Notes: generated from the sequence alone by a model not told the origin. A stretch of DNA of 64,000 bases from an uncultured Pelagibacteraceae bacterium (GCA_902538255.1 CACBEJ010000003.1:1-64000), one strand, 5' to 3'. Shown: positions 1-15,529, numbered from the stretch's first letter. A program made the numbers and translations.

Positions 1-175
1 TCTTTACTTAAATCACCTTTAACTAAGTAAACTTTAGTACCATCATTTGATAATTCTTTTTTTAACTTCTCAGCTTTTAATTTTGACTTATTAAAATGAA
101 TGAGGATTTCTTTATTAGGGCCAGATAATTTTTTTGCAATCGCAGCACCAATTCTTGTTGCTCCACCTGTAATAA

Positions 176-194
<19 letters not shown>
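1..194 (-). CDS. SDR-family short-chain dehydrogenase/reductase (N-terminal part, truncated by window edge)
   Basis: Minus-strand translation from ATG at 194: [44 protein letters not shown]...; Rossmann TGGxxxIG motif. Confidence 0.75.
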
Positions 195-3585
<3,391 letters not shown>

Positions 3586-3586
<1 letters not shown>

Positions 3587-4242
3587 TGAAAACAGCCATA
3601 GTATTTGGTTCCACTGGATTAATTGGTGGCCATTTAGTTAATCAATTAATTCAAGATAATTATTACACTAAAATTAAGATTTTCGTTCGCTCTCAAACTT
3701 CAATTAATAATGAAAAAGTTGAGGTTATAAATATAGATTTTAATAATTTAGCAAATCATAAAACTGAAATTACAGGGGATGATTGTTTTTTTTGTATTGG
3801 TACCACAAAGCAAAATTCTCCTGATAAAAATGATTACCAAAAAGTAGAGCTAGATATTCCAAAGGAAATTGCACAAATTGCAAAAGCTAATTCAGTTAAG
3901 TCATTTATTTTTATTTCTTCAATATATGCTAATCCAAATAGTTCTGGGAATTATGTGAAATTTAAAGGTTTAGTTGAAGAAGAATTAAAAAGATTAAACT
4001 TCTCTAAATTAGGAATATTAAGACCTTCTTTTTTAATGGGTAAAAGAAAAGAGAACAGAGTAGGTGAAAAAATAGGTATTTTTGCTTTTAGCGTATTGTC
4101 GCCTTTGTTATTTGGGCAATTTAAAAAAATAAGACCTATAAGTTCAGAAATAGTTGCAAAATCAATGATCAAAATTGCCAAACAAAATTTACAAAAAATT
4201 ACATTTGAATCTGACGAAATAGTTGAATTGACCTCAAGCTAA
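3586..4242 (+). CDS. NAD(P)-binding (atypical SDR/NmrA-like) protein
   Basis: MKTAIVFGSTGLIGGHLVNQLI Rossmann motif. Confidence 0.75.
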
Positions 4243-5256
4243 ATTAAGTCTTATTAAGGATTTTGCTGCATCAACGACCGCAATTTCAGATGCTGTAAAC
4301 TTTATTTGAAGAATTTCTTCTGCATATGACTGGTCCGTTTGCATTTTAAGACCTAAATCAGGAACCATAGTTTTTGCACTTGTGTCTATATAGCTTATGA
4401 GTTTCACCATAAAATTTGGCAATTCTCTTTTAGGAAGTTTTTTTGCATGACTTGGAATATTTTTGGCCATTATTTTTGATAACTCTAGAATACTTCTTAC
4501 TTCTGATCCAACAATCAATCTCCTGCCTCCAGCTTTTTTATTATTTAAAGATAGAACATGCGCTTTTGCAACATCTTTTACGTGAGATATCATTACTGAA
4601 AATTTTGGAGCAGCTGGATATTTTCCTTGAAGCAATTGTTTTGCATATTCCATTGAAGTACTTGTTTTTTCGTTTAAAAAATCTCCTAAAACAAATCCAG
4701 GATTGATACACGTTAGACTATTTTTAAGACCTTTACTTTCCATAAGGTCCCAGGCAGCCTTTTCTGCTCTAGTTTTAGATACAAAATAATCTGTAGTTTT
4801 ATCCCACTCTAGGTCAGTCCAATCATTTTCACCAAATGTATAGGGGTTGGACCTATTTGGTTTTCGAAACATGCATACTATAGAGGAAGTTTTTACAAAA
4901 TGTTCAACTTCTGCATTTATTCCAGCTTTTAATACTCTTAAAGTACCATCTTTTGCTGCTGGGGTGAGTGACTCCCTATCATTTGAAACTTTTAAAGGAA
5001 AAGGAGAAGCTACATGGATGATATATTTGCAGCCTTCTGCAGCTTCATTCCAGCCTTCATCCTTTAATAAATCTAACTTTAAAAAGGATAATTTTTCAGT
5101 TGAAACATTATTTTCCTCTAACGTTTTTTTTGTTTGATCAATTGAACTCAAATTCCTAACAGTCCCTAAAACTTCGTAACCTGAATTTAGTAATTCAATA
5201 GCAACATGTTTTGCAACAAACCCGCTAATACCAGTGAGTAATACTTTTTCTGACAT
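4234..5256 (-). CDS. NAD-dependent epimerase/dihydroflavonol-4-reductase-like protein
   Basis: VLLTGISGFVAKHVAIELLNSGYEVLGTVRN; extended SDR YxxSK-like region (YFVSKTRAEK). Confidence 0.85.
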   Translation of the reverse strand: MSEKVLLTGISGFVAKHVAIELLNSGYEVLGTVRNLSSIDQTKKTLEENNVSTEKLSFLKLDLLKDEGWNEAAEGCKYIIHVASPFPLKVSNDRESLTPAAKDGTLRVLKAGINAEVEHFVKTSSIVCMFRKPNRSNPYTFGENDWTDLEWDKTTDYFVSKTRAEKAAWDLMESKGLKNSLTCINPGFVLGDFLNEKTSTSMEYAKQLLQGKYPAAPKFSVMISHVKDVAKAHVLSLNNKKAGGRRLIVGSEVRSILELSKIMAKNIPSHAKKLPKRELPNFMVKLISYIDTSAKTMVPDLGLKMQTDQSYAEEILQIKFTASEIAVVDAAKSLIRLNLA

Positions 5257-5264
5257 CTTATTTT

Positions 5265-5678
5265 TTAAAATTTAAAATATTCTTTTGTATCTTTTTGAAA
5301 TAATAGGAAAATACAAGAAATCTGTAATAAAGTATTTAAAATTAAAATAGTTCTTACTGCCAATTCATTAAATCCTATTTCCGGTATAGGTCCATAAGGA
5401 GCAGCAAAACTTACATTTATTGCACCAATTAAATCTAACAAACCAATTACATTCCAAGATAGCAAAAGACCCCATAATATAGAACTTGGTTTTTTTATAA
5501 TGTAGTAAACTAAAAATAAAGCAGTTGTCCCAATAAAAAAGTCACCCACAAAAGGAACTATCCATTCAGATGGTGCCGAACGTTCATTACCAGAAAAGAT
5601 CCAAAACAAAAATAAGCCAGATCCAACTGCTCTAAATGACATCCATCCAGTCACAAAAATGATCCAATTTATTTTCAT
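5265..5678 (-). CDS. Hypothetical multi-pass membrane protein
   Basis: 137 aa ORF with several hydrophobic segments, between same-strand genes. Confidence 0.65.
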   Translation of the reverse strand: MKINWIIFVTGWMSFRAVGSGLFLFWIFSGNERSAPSEWIVPFVGDFFIGTTALFLVYYIIKKPSSILWGLLLSWNVIGLLDLIGAINVSFAAPYGPIPEIGFNELAVRTILILNTLLQISCIFLLFQKDTKEYFKF

Positions 5679-5681
5679 TTT

Positions 5682-6626
5682 TTAGTGTGATAAAAACTTT
5701 TCAGCTTCAAGAGCAGCCATACATCCCATACCTGCAGCGGTCACAGCTTGCCTAAATGTTTTGTCTTTTACATCTCCAGCAGCATAAACGCCAGGAACAT
5801 TTGTTTCAGTCGAGTCGGATTTTGTAATTAGGTATCCTTCTTTATCCATTTCTAATTGATCTTTAAAAAGCTGGGTTGCAGGATCGTGACCAATCGCAAT
5901 AAATACTCCATCAAGTTTTATTTCTTCTACATTATTTGTTTTAACGTTTTTAATTTTAATTCCTTTTACATTTTTGGGTTCCTTATCACCGATTACATCC
6001 TCAACAACAGAGTCCCAAATAATCTCTATTTTTTTATTATCCATTAATTTTTTCTGAAGCATTTTTTCAGCTCTCAAGCTATCTCGTCTGTGAATCAATT
6101 TAACTTTTGATGCAAATTTTGTAAGAAACATTGCCTCTTCAACAGCAGCATTCCCACCACCGACTACCGCAACCTCTTTATCCTTGAAAAAGAAACCATC
6201 ACATGTTGCACAAGCTGAAACTCCAAAGCCTCTAAATTCTTGTTCTGATTTTATGTTTAACCATCTTGCTTGAGCACCTGTTGAAATAATTATGCTATCA
6301 GCACTATATTTTTGTCCACTGTCTCCAATTGCTTCAAAAGGTTGTGATTTCAAATTCACAGATGCAATATGATCCTCAATCATTTCAGTTCCGACTGCTT
6401 TAGCTTGTTCTTTCATTTGATCCATTAACCAAGGACCCTGTATAACCTCTGCAAATCCTGGAAAGTTTTCAACATCAGTCGTTGTTGTTAATTGACCACC
6501 TGGCTCAGACCCATGAACTAGAATTGGATTTAACATAGCTCGAGCGGCATAAACTGCAGCTGTGTATCCGGCAGGACCAGATCCAATTATTAACACTTTT
6601 GTGTGTTTAGTTGGATTTTGACTCAT
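5682..6626 (-). CDS. trxB: Thioredoxin-disulfide reductase
   Basis: GSGPAGYTAAVYAARA, CATCDGFFF active site, GDVKDKTFRQAVTAAGMGCMAALEAE. Confidence 0.96.
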   Translation of the reverse strand: MSQNPTKHTKVLIIGSGPAGYTAAVYAARAMLNPILVHGSEPGGQLTTTTDVENFPGFAEVIQGPWLMDQMKEQAKAVGTEMIEDHIASVNLKSQPFEAIGDSGQKYSADSIIISTGAQARWLNIKSEQEFRGFGVSACATCDGFFFKDKEVAVVGGGNAAVEEAMFLTKFASKVKLIHRRDSLRAEKMLQKKLMDNKKIEIIWDSVVEDVIGDKEPKNVKGIKIKNVKTNNVEEIKLDGVFIAIGHDPATQLFKDQLEMDKEGYLITKSDSTETNVPGVYAAGDVKDKTFRQAVTAAGMGCMAALEAEKFLSH

Positions 6627-6647
6627 ATGAAAGCTATATAGTGATTA

Positions 6648-7592
6648 ATGACTAAATTAAAAGGTATTTTATTAACTCAAGGCATGCATGGAATGATAAG
6701 TCAAGTTGAGGGATTGGCTAAAGCTCTGGAAATTGAATTCACACACCACAAGGTTGAACTAAATAATTTTTGGAATTTATTACCACCAAAATTTACTCCT
6801 GTTTCACAAAATGTTTATAAAAAAATAGATCATTTGGATTTTGATATAATTATATCTTGTGGAAGAAAGAGCGTAATTCCATCAATTCATTTAAAAAGTA
6901 TTTCAAATAAAAAGGTGTTTAACATCCATATCCAAGATCCAAAAGTAGATTTAAATCATTTTGATTTTGTAATAGCCCCTGAACACGATGGAATAAAAGG
7001 TTCAAATGTAATTTCCACTAAAGGGGCCATACATTATCTTACAACAAACGAAATCGAGGACAACAAGCATTATTTAAAATCATTTATAAAAAAAGATGAT
7101 AGAAAAATTTGGTCTTTAATTTTGGGTGGGCCTACCAAGTATTATGATTATTCAACAAAAAATATGAAACATATTTTTTCAATTTTCTATAAATTGCTAA
7201 AGAAACATAACTTTCAGCTTGTTGTAATTCCTTCAATGAGAACACCATTGAATACGATCCATTATGCTAAAGAATTTTTTGGAGAAAATCACACTATTAT
7301 AATGGATGTTGATAAAAAAGCTTATTTATCAGCACTTGGTTTGTCTGAAAATATTGTAGTTACCTGTGATTCTAGCTCAATGATATCAGAAGCAGCTTTG
7401 ACTGGTAAACCTATTTATGTAGCAAATATTCTACCGAAAAAAAATGATAAGAGATTCCAAAACTTTAGAAATTTATTTAGAGAATTAAATATTACAAGAA
7501 ATTTGGGAGAAGAAATCGAAAATTGGAACTATGAAAAACTTGACGAAACTAATAGAGTTGCAAAAATACTAAAAAGTAAAATTCAAAGTTAA
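6648..7592 (+). CDS. ELM1/DUF1022-like protein (mitochondrial fission ELM1 family)
   Basis: GILLTQGMHGMISQVEGLAKAL; CDSSSMISEAALTGKPIYV glycosyltransferase-like C-terminal motif. Confidence 0.75.
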   Translation: MTKLKGILLTQGMHGMISQVEGLAKALEIEFTHHKVELNNFWNLLPPKFTPVSQNVYKKIDHLDFDIIISCGRKSVIPSIHLKSISNKKVFNIHIQDPKVDLNHFDFVIAPEHDGIKGSNVISTKGAIHYLTTNEIEDNKHYLKSFIKKDDRKIWSLILGGPTKYYDYSTKNMKHIFSIFYKLLKKHNFQLVVIPSMRTPLNTIHYAKEFFGENHTIIMDVDKKAYLSALGLSENIVVTCDSSSMISEAALTGKPIYVANILPKKNDKRFQNFRNLFRELNITRNLGEEIENWNYEKLDETNRVAKILKSKIQS

Positions 7593-8254
7593 TGTCATTT
7601 TTAAATTCAATTAAAAATAATTCGAAACAATATAATTTCCCTTTTGATCATTGGGAATATAGCAATGCTTTATCAGAGGAAGCAATTGATGAAATAGTGA
7701 AAGCAGATATTCCTGATGTGAGTAAACACAATCTTAATTACGATGGTACTAGAGCAATAGATGGTGGAGCTGCAGAATTTAGAGAAGGAATAGCCTCTGG
7801 AGGACAAGCAATAAAATTTAGATGTTTTATAAACAAAGAAAATTCCACTCAATTTCCAAATTTAGTAAAATTTATAAACGAGCTTCAATCTAAAGAAACT
7901 TATGAAACAATATCTAAAATGATAAATAAGGATTTATCAAATTCTTATGTAAGAGTTGAAGTTATATGTGATCGAGAAGGTTTTTGGCTAAAACCTCATT
8001 GCGATATAAAAGAAAAACTTATGTCAGGGTTGATATTTGTTAATAAAACAAATGAGTCTGAGGACTTAGGAACAGATTTTTATAATGAAAAATTAGAGAA
8101 GGTTAAGACACTTCCTTATAAACATAATTACGGTTATCTTTTTACCAGTGGACCTAACACTTGGCATGGTATGGAAAAGAAAAAAATTGTTAAGGAAAGA
8201 CGGTGTATTCAATTAAATTATGTTACTTTTGAAACTGATTGGAGAGTTGAATAG
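7592..8254 (+). CDS. Putative 2-oxoglutarate/Fe(II) oxygenase-like protein
   Basis: 220 aa; H-x-D-like LKPHCDIKEK and distal NTWHGMEKKKIVKERRCIQLNYV. Confidence 0.6.
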   Translation: MSFLNSIKNNSKQYNFPFDHWEYSNALSEEAIDEIVKADIPDVSKHNLNYDGTRAIDGGAAEFREGIASGGQAIKFRCFINKENSTQFPNLVKFINELQSKETYETISKMINKDLSNSYVRVEVICDREGFWLKPHCDIKEKLMSGLIFVNKTNESEDLGTDFYNEKLEKVKTLPYKHNYGYLFTSGPNTWHGMEKKKIVKERRCIQLNYVTFETDWRVE

Positions 8255-8257
8255 TTT

Positions 8258-8983
8258 TTATTTTTCCCAATCAAACCTTGGAAAAGAGTCGAAAACTTTA
8301 AAAATACCCTCAGACCATTGATTACAAACCTTTGAATAATTTTCATCCGTAATATTTAAACACTCAAGTGTAGATAGATTATCTGCATCTTTTTTTAGCA
8401 CTGCAAAATCTATTGGAGGCCCAACAGTAAGATCACTTTTTAATGTAGAATCCATTGAAATCAGAGCACATCTTGATGCATCACCGATTGAAACATTTGG
8501 TTTAATAACCCTATCAAGAATTGGTTTTCCATATTTGACCTCCCCAATTACAAGATACGGTTTACTGTCAGCTGGCCTTATATAATTTCCTTGAGGATAA
8601 ACTAAATATAATTCATGTTGCTGACCCTTAATTTGTCCGCCAACTATAAATGTTGAACCAAGTAAGACATTATCCGTATTAATTCCTTGAGGTGATGAGT
8701 GCTCAATATTTAAAGATCCTATATAAGATGCGATTTGTTCAAAATCATTACAAGTGTTTAAATTCATTATACCTGTTGTGCTTTTTAAATCTTTTTCAAT
8801 TGATTTATAAACTGCTTGAGAGGTACCTAAATTCCCAGAAGTAACTATTACAACTGTTCTATCACCTACATCGTGAGTCATCATTTTAGAATAAATATTT
8901 ACATTATCTAATCCAGCATTTGTCCTTGAGTCTGAGGCAAACACAAGACCGTCATTTGTTTTAATTCCTATGCAGTAAGTCAT
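8258..8983 (-). CDS. Proteasome-type peptidase (Anbu/HslV-like)
   Basis: MTYCIGIKTNDGLVFASDSRTNAGLDNVNIYSKM matches the Anbu N-terminal nucleophile-type family. Confidence 0.85.
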   Translation of the reverse strand: MTYCIGIKTNDGLVFASDSRTNAGLDNVNIYSKMMTHDVGDRTVVIVTSGNLGTSQAVYKSIEKDLKSTTGIMNLNTCNDFEQIASYIGSLNIEHSSPQGINTDNVLLGSTFIVGGQIKGQQHELYLVYPQGNYIRPADSKPYLVIGEVKYGKPILDRVIKPNVSIGDASRCALISMDSTLKSDLTVGPPIDFAVLKKDADNLSTLECLNITDENYSKVCNQWSEGIFKVFDSFPRFDWEK

Positions 8984-9095
8984 TCAGTAAAATAATTAGT
9001 TAACTATAACATTTTTTTAAAATCAATTAAAAGCATAACAGATATATCTAAAATGCATTTGCTTATTTTATTTAAGTATTAAACACTATAAAACT

Positions 9096-10541
9096 ATGGT
9101 CTCAAAACTTTGGAAAAACTATAACTCAAGCCATGCTTATGATGGTTATTTTACTAAAGATAATAAACTTCGAAAACACGCTGCAATAATTTCATCAATT
9201 TTAGAAAGATACGGTAAAAAAAAACTTCAAGAAATTGAAAAAAATTGTCAAAGTACAATTAGTGCTAGAGGTATTAATTTTAGAGTATATGCAGCTAACA
9301 ATAGGGCAGAAGAAAAAAAATGGCCCCTTGATATAATACCAAGAATAATACCAAAAACACAATGGAACAAAGTTTCAAAGGGTTTAAAGCAGCGTGTAAA
9401 GGCGTTAAATTTATTTATTGATGATGTTTATAATCAAAAAAAAATATTCAAAGATAAAGTAGTACCAAATGAAATTATTTTTAATTCTCCATTTTATGTA
9501 AAGGAATGTGAAGGTTTTTCTCCTAAACACAAAGCTTGGTCAAATATTTCTGGAATTGATTTAATTAGAAATACTAATGGTGATTATTTAGTTTTAGAGG
9601 ATAATTTAAGAGTACCCTCGGGTGTATCCTACATGCTTGAAAACAGGATGGTGATGAGAGATGTATTTCCTGAATTGTTTACAAGATATAAAGTTGCATC
9701 AATTCATCAATACACAAATAAATTATTTAACTGCATGGTTGAATGTATTCCAAAAAAAACTTCAAACCCTCATATGGTAGTTTTAACACCTGGTATATAT
9801 AACTCTGCTTATTTTGAGCACTCTTTCCTAGCTGAACAGATGGGCATTGCTTTGGTTGAGGGAAAAGATTTATTTGTTGAGAACGATATTGTTTATATGA
9901 AGACTGTCAAAGGTCCATTAAAGGTTGATTGTATCTATAGACGTCTTGATGACAACTTTTTAGATCCAAAAGTATTTTTCAAAAATTCACTGATTGGGGT
10001 GCCAGGATTATTTAAAAGCTGGCGCAAAGGAAATGTTGGTATAATCAATGCAATTGGGACAGGTGTTGCTGACGACAAGGTGGTTTACTCTTATGTTAAC
10101 AAAATGATTGTTTATTATCTAGGTGAACAACCTATCTTAAATCAGGTAGAAACTTACTTATGTCATAATAAAAATGAGAGAAACTATGTTATTGAAAACA
10201 TTTCAAAATTAGTCGTTAAACCTGCTAACGCATCTGGTGGTTATGGCATAATGATTGGTCCTAAAGCAGACAAAAAAGAGAGAGAAGAGGTAATAGCTAA
10301 AATCAAAAAAAATCCAAGAGAATATATTGCACAACCTCTTGAAACTCTTTCAACTGCACCAACAATTACTGAAAATGATATTGAACCAAGACATCTCGAT
10401 TTAAGACCATTTGTACTTAGTGGAAAAACTACATATGTAAGCACAGGTGGATTAACTAGGGTTGCGCTTAGGAAAGGGAGTACAATTGTAAATAGTTCAC
10501 AAGGTGGAGGGTCTAAAGACACTTTAATTGTTGATGTATAG
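9096..10541 (+). CDS. Circularly permuted ATP-grasp protein (COG2308 type)
   Basis: NTNGDYLVLEDNLRVPSGVSYMLENR, VVKPANASGGYGIMIGP, LDLRPFVLSG. Confidence 0.85.
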   Translation: MVSKLWKNYNSSHAYDGYFTKDNKLRKHAAIISSILERYGKKKLQEIEKNCQSTISARGINFRVYAANNRAEEKKWPLDIIPRIIPKTQWNKVSKGLKQRVKALNLFIDDVYNQKKIFKDKVVPNEIIFNSPFYVKECEGFSPKHKAWSNISGIDLIRNTNGDYLVLEDNLRVPSGVSYMLENRMVMRDVFPELFTRYKVASIHQYTNKLFNCMVECIPKKTSNPHMVVLTPGIYNSAYFEHSFLAEQMGIALVEGKDLFVENDIVYMKTVKGPLKVDCIYRRLDDNFLDPKVFFKNSLIGVPGLFKSWRKGNVGIINAIGTGVADDKVVYSYVNKMIVYYLGEQPILNQVETYLCHNKNERNYVIENISKLVVKPANASGGYGIMIGPKADKKEREEVIAKIKKNPREYIAQPLETLSTAPTITENDIEPRHLDLRPFVLSGKTTYVSTGGLTRVALRKGSTIVNSSQGGGSKDTLIVDV

Positions 10542-10543
10542 AT

Positions 10544-13500
10544 TTATATATCCTGAAGAGAATTAACTTCTAATTTTTTTGTTTTAAGTGATTTAATCGC
10601 CTCCAGACATGCTTGAGCTGTTGACATATTAGTACAATAAGGAACTTTATTTTTTAATGTAGCTCTTCTTAAAGCTATAGCATCACTCAGTCGGTGTTCA
10701 CTATTTCCACCCCCAGTGTTTATTACTAGCGCAATTTTTTTTGAGTCCAAAACATCGACTATATGAGGAGTACCACTACTAACTTTATTTATAATTTTAC
10801 ATTTCATTCCATGTTTTCGGATATATTCGGCAGTTCCTTTAGTTGCGCATAGTTTGAACTTAAGCTTAAGAAGTGTTTTTGCCAAATCTAATCCCTCATC
10901 TTTATGTGAGTCTTTAAGAGATATAAAAGCCAATCCATTTTTCGGCAATGAGTTAGATGCTGCGATCTGACTTTTTGCAAAAGCCATTCCAAAATTTTTA
11001 TCAAATCCCATAACTTCTCCTGTTGATTTCATTTCAGGCCCTAACAATAAGTCACTGTTTGGAAATTTATTAAATGGGAATACAGCCTCTTTAACTGCAT
11101 ACATGCCTTTGGATTTATCTCTCAAATTAAACTTAGATAATTTTTCTCCAGCCATTATTCTTGATGCAATTTTGGCTAGAGGAAGACCTTTTGCTTTTGA
11201 TACAAAAGGAACTGTTCGACTGGCTCTTGGATTAACTTCAATCACATAAATTTCATCTTTTTTAATTGCAAATTGTATATTCATAAAACCTTTAACATTT
11301 AATGCTATTGCTAATTTTTTTGTTTGATTTTCAATTTCTTTAAGAAGGTATGGTTTGATAGACACAGGGGGAAGGCTACATGCTGAATCTCCCGAATGAA
11401 TTCCAGCCTCCTCGATATGCTGCATGATACCCGCAACATGAACTTGTTTTCCATCTGATATGGCATCCACATCTACTTCCATTGCATGATCGATAAATTT
11501 ATCAATTAAAATTGGATTTTCTTCTGCAGCTTTAAATGCTTCTTCAACAAATTTTTTAAGTTGATTTTTTTCATGAACAATTTCCATTGCTCTTCCACCT
11601 AAAACATACGAAGGTCTTACCATTAATGGCAATCCTATTTTATCTGCAATTTTTATTGCCTGATTAAATGTCTTTGCAATTCCACTCTCTGCCTGCTTAA
11701 GTTTTAATTTATTTAATAATCTTCTAAATCGGTCTCTATCCTCAGCTAAATCGATAGAAGTATATTGTGTTCCTAAAATCGGAAGCTTGTTGTCATTTAA
11801 AAATTTAGCAAGTTTAATTGGAGTTTGACCACCAAATTGAGCTATTACGCCAATAAGATTTCCTTTTTCTTGTTCTTTTTTAATTATGTTAAAAACGTAT
11901 TCTTCTTTTAAAGGTTCAAAGTATAATCTATCACTTGTATCATAGTCTGTTGAAACTGTTTCAGGATTACAATTTACCATAATAGTCTCAAAACCTGCGT
12001 CTTTTAATGAAAAACTTGCCTGGCAACAGCAATAATCAAACTCAATTCCTTGACCAATTCTATTTGGTCCTCCTCCTAGAATAATTATTTTTTTCTTATT
12101 GGATGGGTCAGCCTCACATTCTGAGTTAATTGAGAAATTTCTTTGATATGTTGAATACATATAAGGTGTAAAAGATTTAAATTCAGCTGCACAAGTATCA
12201 ACTTTTTTATAAACCGGAAGTATTTTAAACGCTGATCTTTTTCTTCTAACAATTTCCTCTGATGTGTTAGTTAATTCAGAAAGTTTTTTATCTGAAAATC
12301 CTATTGATTTTATTCTATTAAATTCTGCAAAATCCTTAGGTAGTCCTTTATTTTTTATCTGTTTTTCGCTATCAACTATTTCTTTAATTTGTTCTAAAAA
12401 CCAAGGGTCTATTTTAGATAAATTGTAAATTTTCTTTAAATTTATTTTTTTTCTAAATGCTTCAGCTACTAATAATATTTTGTTTGGAATAGTTTCTTTA
12501 AGTTTCTTCTCGATCTGTTTTTTATTTAAGTCAAAAATTCTATCTAAACCAGAAAAACCAGTCTCTAGAGATACTAAAGCCTTTTGTAGAGACTCTTTAA
12601 AGTTTCTTCCAATTGCCATTGCTTCACCTACAGATTTCATAGAAGTTCCTAAAGTTGCAGGAGAAGTTGAAAATTTTTCAAATGTAAATCTAGGAATTTT
12701 AGTTACAACATAATCTATACTTGGTTCAAATGATGCAGGAGTAACTTTAGTTATTTCATTTTTTAATTCATCTAGAGTATAACCAACTGCTAATTTTGCA
12801 GCAACTTTTGCAATAGGAAATCCAGTTGCTTTTGATGCAAGTGCTGATGACCTTGATACACGTGGATTCATTTCAATAACAACCATTCGACCATTTTTAG
12901 GATTGATGGCAAACTGAACATTTGATCCCCCAGTTTCAACACCAATTTTTCTCAAACATGCAATAGACGCATTTCTCATCACCTGATATTCTTTATCTGT
13001 AAGAGTAAGAGCCGGTGCAATTGTGACTGAGTCACCTGTATGAATTCCCATAGGATCTATATTTTCAATTGAGCAAATAATAATACAGTTATCTTTCTTA
13101 TCTCTTACCACCTCCATCTCAAATTCTTTCCAACCTTCCAAACATTCTTCTACAAGAACTTGGCTTACTGGAGACTCATGCAATCCATTTTTAACAATCT
13201 TAAAATAATCTTTTTTAGTTTTAGCTATTCCTCCACCAAGTCCACCGAGTGTAAATGCAGGTCTTATAATTGCTGGTAATCCAATTTTTTTTAATACTTT
13301 TGATGCTTGGTTGTTGTTATTAACAATTTCGGATCTTGGTAAATCTAAACCAATATCTATCATATTTTTTCTAAATTTTTTTCTGTCTTCAGCATTAGAA
13401 ATTGCTTTAGAATTTGCTCCTATCAATTCAATTTTGTATTTTTTTAGAATCCCTTTTTTTTCTGCTTTCATTGCAAGGTTAAGTGCGGTTTGCCCGCCCA

Positions 13501-13768
13501 TTGTTGGCAGAATTGCATCTGGTTTTTCTTTTTTGAGAATTTTTTCTAACACATCTGGTGTAATTGGTTCAATATAAGTTTTATCTGCAACATCTGGATC
13601 AGTCATAATTGTTGCAGGATTTGAATTGATTAAAACTACATTATAACCTTCGTCTTTCAGAGCTTTACAAGCTTGCGTTCCTGAATAATCAAATTCACAT
13701 GCTTGTCCTATAATTATTGGACCAGCACCAACGACTAAAATTTTTTTAATATCTTTTCTTTTTGGCAT
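10544..13768 (-). CDS. carB: Carbamoyl-phosphate synthase large subunit
   Basis: [37 protein letters not shown]; start inside the ORF-track start of 13810 preferred. Confidence 0.96.
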   Translation of the reverse strand: MPKRKDIKKILVVGAGPIIIGQACEFDYSGTQACKALKDEGYNVVLINSNPATIMTDPDVADKTYIEPITPDVLEKILKKEKPDAILPTMGGQTALNLAMKAEKKGILKKYKIELIGANSKAISNAEDRKKFRKNMIDIGLDLPRSEIVNNNNQASKVLKKIGLPAIIRPAFTLGGLGGGIAKTKKDYFKIVKNGLHESPVSQVLVEECLEGWKEFEMEVVRDKKDNCIIICSIENIDPMGIHTGDSVTIAPALTLTDKEYQVMRNASIACLRKIGVETGGSNVQFAINPKNGRMVVIEMNPRVSRSSALASKATGFPIAKVAAKLAVGYTLDELKNEITKVTPASFEPSIDYVVTKIPRFTFEKFSTSPATLGTSMKSVGEAMAIGRNFKESLQKALVSLETGFSGLDRIFDLNKKQIEKKLKETIPNKILLVAEAFRKKINLKKIYNLSKIDPWFLEQIKEIVDSEKQIKNKGLPKDFAEFNRIKSIGFSDKKLSELTNTSEEIVRRKRSAFKILPVYKKVDTCAAEFKSFTPYMYSTYQRNFSINSECEADPSNKKKIIILGGGPNRIGQGIEFDYCCCQASFSLKDAGFETIMVNCNPETVSTDYDTSDRLYFEPLKEEYVFNIIKKEQEKGNLIGVIAQFGGQTPIKLAKFLNDNKLPILGTQYTSIDLAEDRDRFRRLLNKLKLKQAESGIAKTFNQAIKIADKIGLPLMVRPSYVLGGRAMEIVHEKNQLKKFVEEAFKAAEENPILIDKFIDHAMEVDVDAISDGKQVHVAGIMQHIEEAGIHSGDSACSLPPVSIKPYLLKEIENQTKKLAIALNVKGFMNIQFAIKKDEIYVIEVNPRASRTVPFVSKAKGLPLAKIASRIMAGEKLSKFNLRDKSKGMYAVKEAVFPFNKFPNSDLLLGPEMKSTGEVMGFDKNFGMAFAKSQIAASNSLPKNGLAFISLKDSHKDEGLDLAKTLLKLKFKLCATKGTAEYIRKHGMKCKIINKVSSGTPHIVDVLDSKKIALVINTGGGNSEHRLSDAIALRRATLKNKVPYCTNMSTAQACLEAIKSLKTKKLEVNSLQDI

Positions 13769-14942
13769 TTTTTTTAATGTTGTTAATAAATTCTTCAAAC
13801 AAGTAAACACTATCTTGGGGTCCAGGATTAGATTCTGGATGATATTGAACTGAAAATATTGGTTTATTTTTAAGCTTTATTCCTTCAATAGTATTATCAA
13901 AAAGAGATTTATGAGTTATTTCAATTTTTTTTGGTAAAGTTTCTTCAACTACTACAAACCCATGATTTTGACTGGTAATTTCAACTTTGTCATTTACTAA
14001 ATTTTTAACAGGATGATTTGCACCTCTATGTCCTAACTTCATTTTTTTTGTTTTGCCACCTAAAGCTAATGCTAAAATCTGGTGACCTAAACAAATACCA
14101 AATATAGGTAAATTGTTTTTTATAAGTTTATTAATTATAGCGATTGAATACTTTCCTGTTGCAGCTGGGTCTCCTGGTCCATTGGATAAAAAAATTCCAT
14201 TTGGTTTCAAACTTAGTATTTTTTGTGCAGTTGTTTTACAAGAAACAACAGTAACCTTACAGTTGTAATCAGAGAAATATCTTAATATATTTTTTTTTAT
14301 TCCATAATCAACTGCAACTACATGAAATAAATTTTTATTATTCTTTTTATATCCTGTCTCTTTTTTCCAGGTTTGAAGACCTTTCCAAGTATAATTTTTC
14401 TTAGTTGAAACTACTTGTGCAAGATCTAGATTTTTTAATCCACTCCATTTAATAGTGTTATTAGTTAGTTTGCTAATATTAAATTTTCCATTTTTTGAAT
14501 AAGATATTGTTCCCTTAGGTGCCCCTTTATCTCTTATAAAGTTTGTTAGGCTTCTTGTATCTAAGCCGGTAATTCCAACAATTCTATTTTTCTTTAACCA
14601 AGCATCTAAATGTAGAAAAGACCTATAGTTTGAGGGTGACGTTATTTCTGAGTTAATTATTACTCCTTTTGCCCATATTTTATCAGATTCATGATCCTCT
14701 TTATTGGTTCCAACATTTCCAATATGAGGAAAGGTAAAGTTAATAATTTGACCCGCATATGAGGGATCAGAAATGATTTCCTGATACCCTGTTAAGGATG
14801 TATTAAAGCAAACTTCACCCGTAGCTTCTCCTTGGAATCCAATTCCAATTCCTTTAAATACCTTTTTATTTTCAAGAACTAAAACGCCTGTATTGTTTTG
14901 TGATTTTGTATTTGAGTTAATTTTTTTTGATTTTTTCTTCAA
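13746..14942 (-). CDS. carA: Carbamoyl-phosphate synthase small subunit
   Basis: [56 protein letters not shown]. Confidence 0.96.
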   Translation of the reverse strand: MKKKSKKINSNTKSQNNTGVLVLENKKVFKGIGIGFQGEATGEVCFNTSLTGYQEIISDPSYAGQIINFTFPHIGNVGTNKEDHESDKIWAKGVIINSEITSPSNYRSFLHLDAWLKKNRIVGITGLDTRSLTNFIRDKGAPKGTISYSKNGKFNISKLTNNTIKWSGLKNLDLAQVVSTKKNYTWKGLQTWKKETGYKKNNKNLFHVVAVDYGIKKNILRYFSDYNCKVTVVSCKTTAQKILSLKPNGIFLSNGPGDPAATGKYSIAIINKLIKNNLPIFGICLGHQILALALGGKTKKMKLGHRGANHPVKNLVNDKVEITSQNHGFVVVEETLPKKIEITHKSLFDNTIEGIKLKNKPIFSVQYHPESNPGPQDSVYLFEEFINNIKKNAKKKRY

Positions 14943-15067
14943 TTACAACTCATGAGTTAAAGGTTAATACAATAATTGCTTTATTATCGCAACAGAGATG
15001 TAATATAAAAATGTAAAAAAACAATTTTTCTTTTGAAGAATTTTTTCTTTAAAGTAGATTAAAAATT

Positions 15068-15529
15068 ATGTCATTAAAACAGACTATCGAAAACGAATAT
15101 AAAAATGCTCTAAAATCTATAGATAAAAATAAAATATCAACCTATAGGTTAATATTATCTTCTATTAAGGATTTGGATATTGTTAATAGATCGGGCCCCA
15201 ATAAAAAGGAGACTGATGATGAGGATATTAAGAAACTTTTGAAAAAAATGGTTAAGCAGCGAGTCGAATCGATCGATATTTATAAAAAAAATAATAGAAC
15301 AGATCTTTTAGAGGTTGAACAAAATGAATATGATATTTTAACAAGTTTTTTACCAAAGCAACTTAGTGAGGAGGAAACTAAGAAAATTTGTGCCGACACT
15401 ATTTCAAAAATTGGAGCAAATTCAATAAAAGATATGGGAAAAGTTATGGGTGAACTTAAAAAAACTCATGCAGACGAAATTGATTTTTCCAAAGCAGGAT
15501 CAATGATTAAAGAATTATTAAATAAATAA
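15068..15529 (+). CDS. GatB/YqeY domain protein
   Basis: MSLKQTIENEYKNALKSIDKNKISTYRLILSSIKD...; DMGKVMGELKK. Confidence 0.88.
   Translation: MSLKQTIENEYKNALKSIDKNKISTYRLILSSIKDLDIVNRSGPNKKETDDEDIKKLLKKMVKQRVESIDIYKKNNRTDLLEVEQNEYDILTSFLPKQLSEEETKKICADTISKIGANSIKDMGKVMGELKKTHADEIDFSKAGSMIKELLNK

Noticed and set aside
3951-6047. Antisense ORFs 3951-4181, 4443-4706, 4847-5137, 5856-6047
   Set aside because: Lie opposite well-supported genes with no recognisable domains.
10241-13577. Antisense ORFs 10241-10522, 12480-12713, 13311-13577
   Set aside because: Opposite the ATP-grasp gene and carB; no independent coding evidence.
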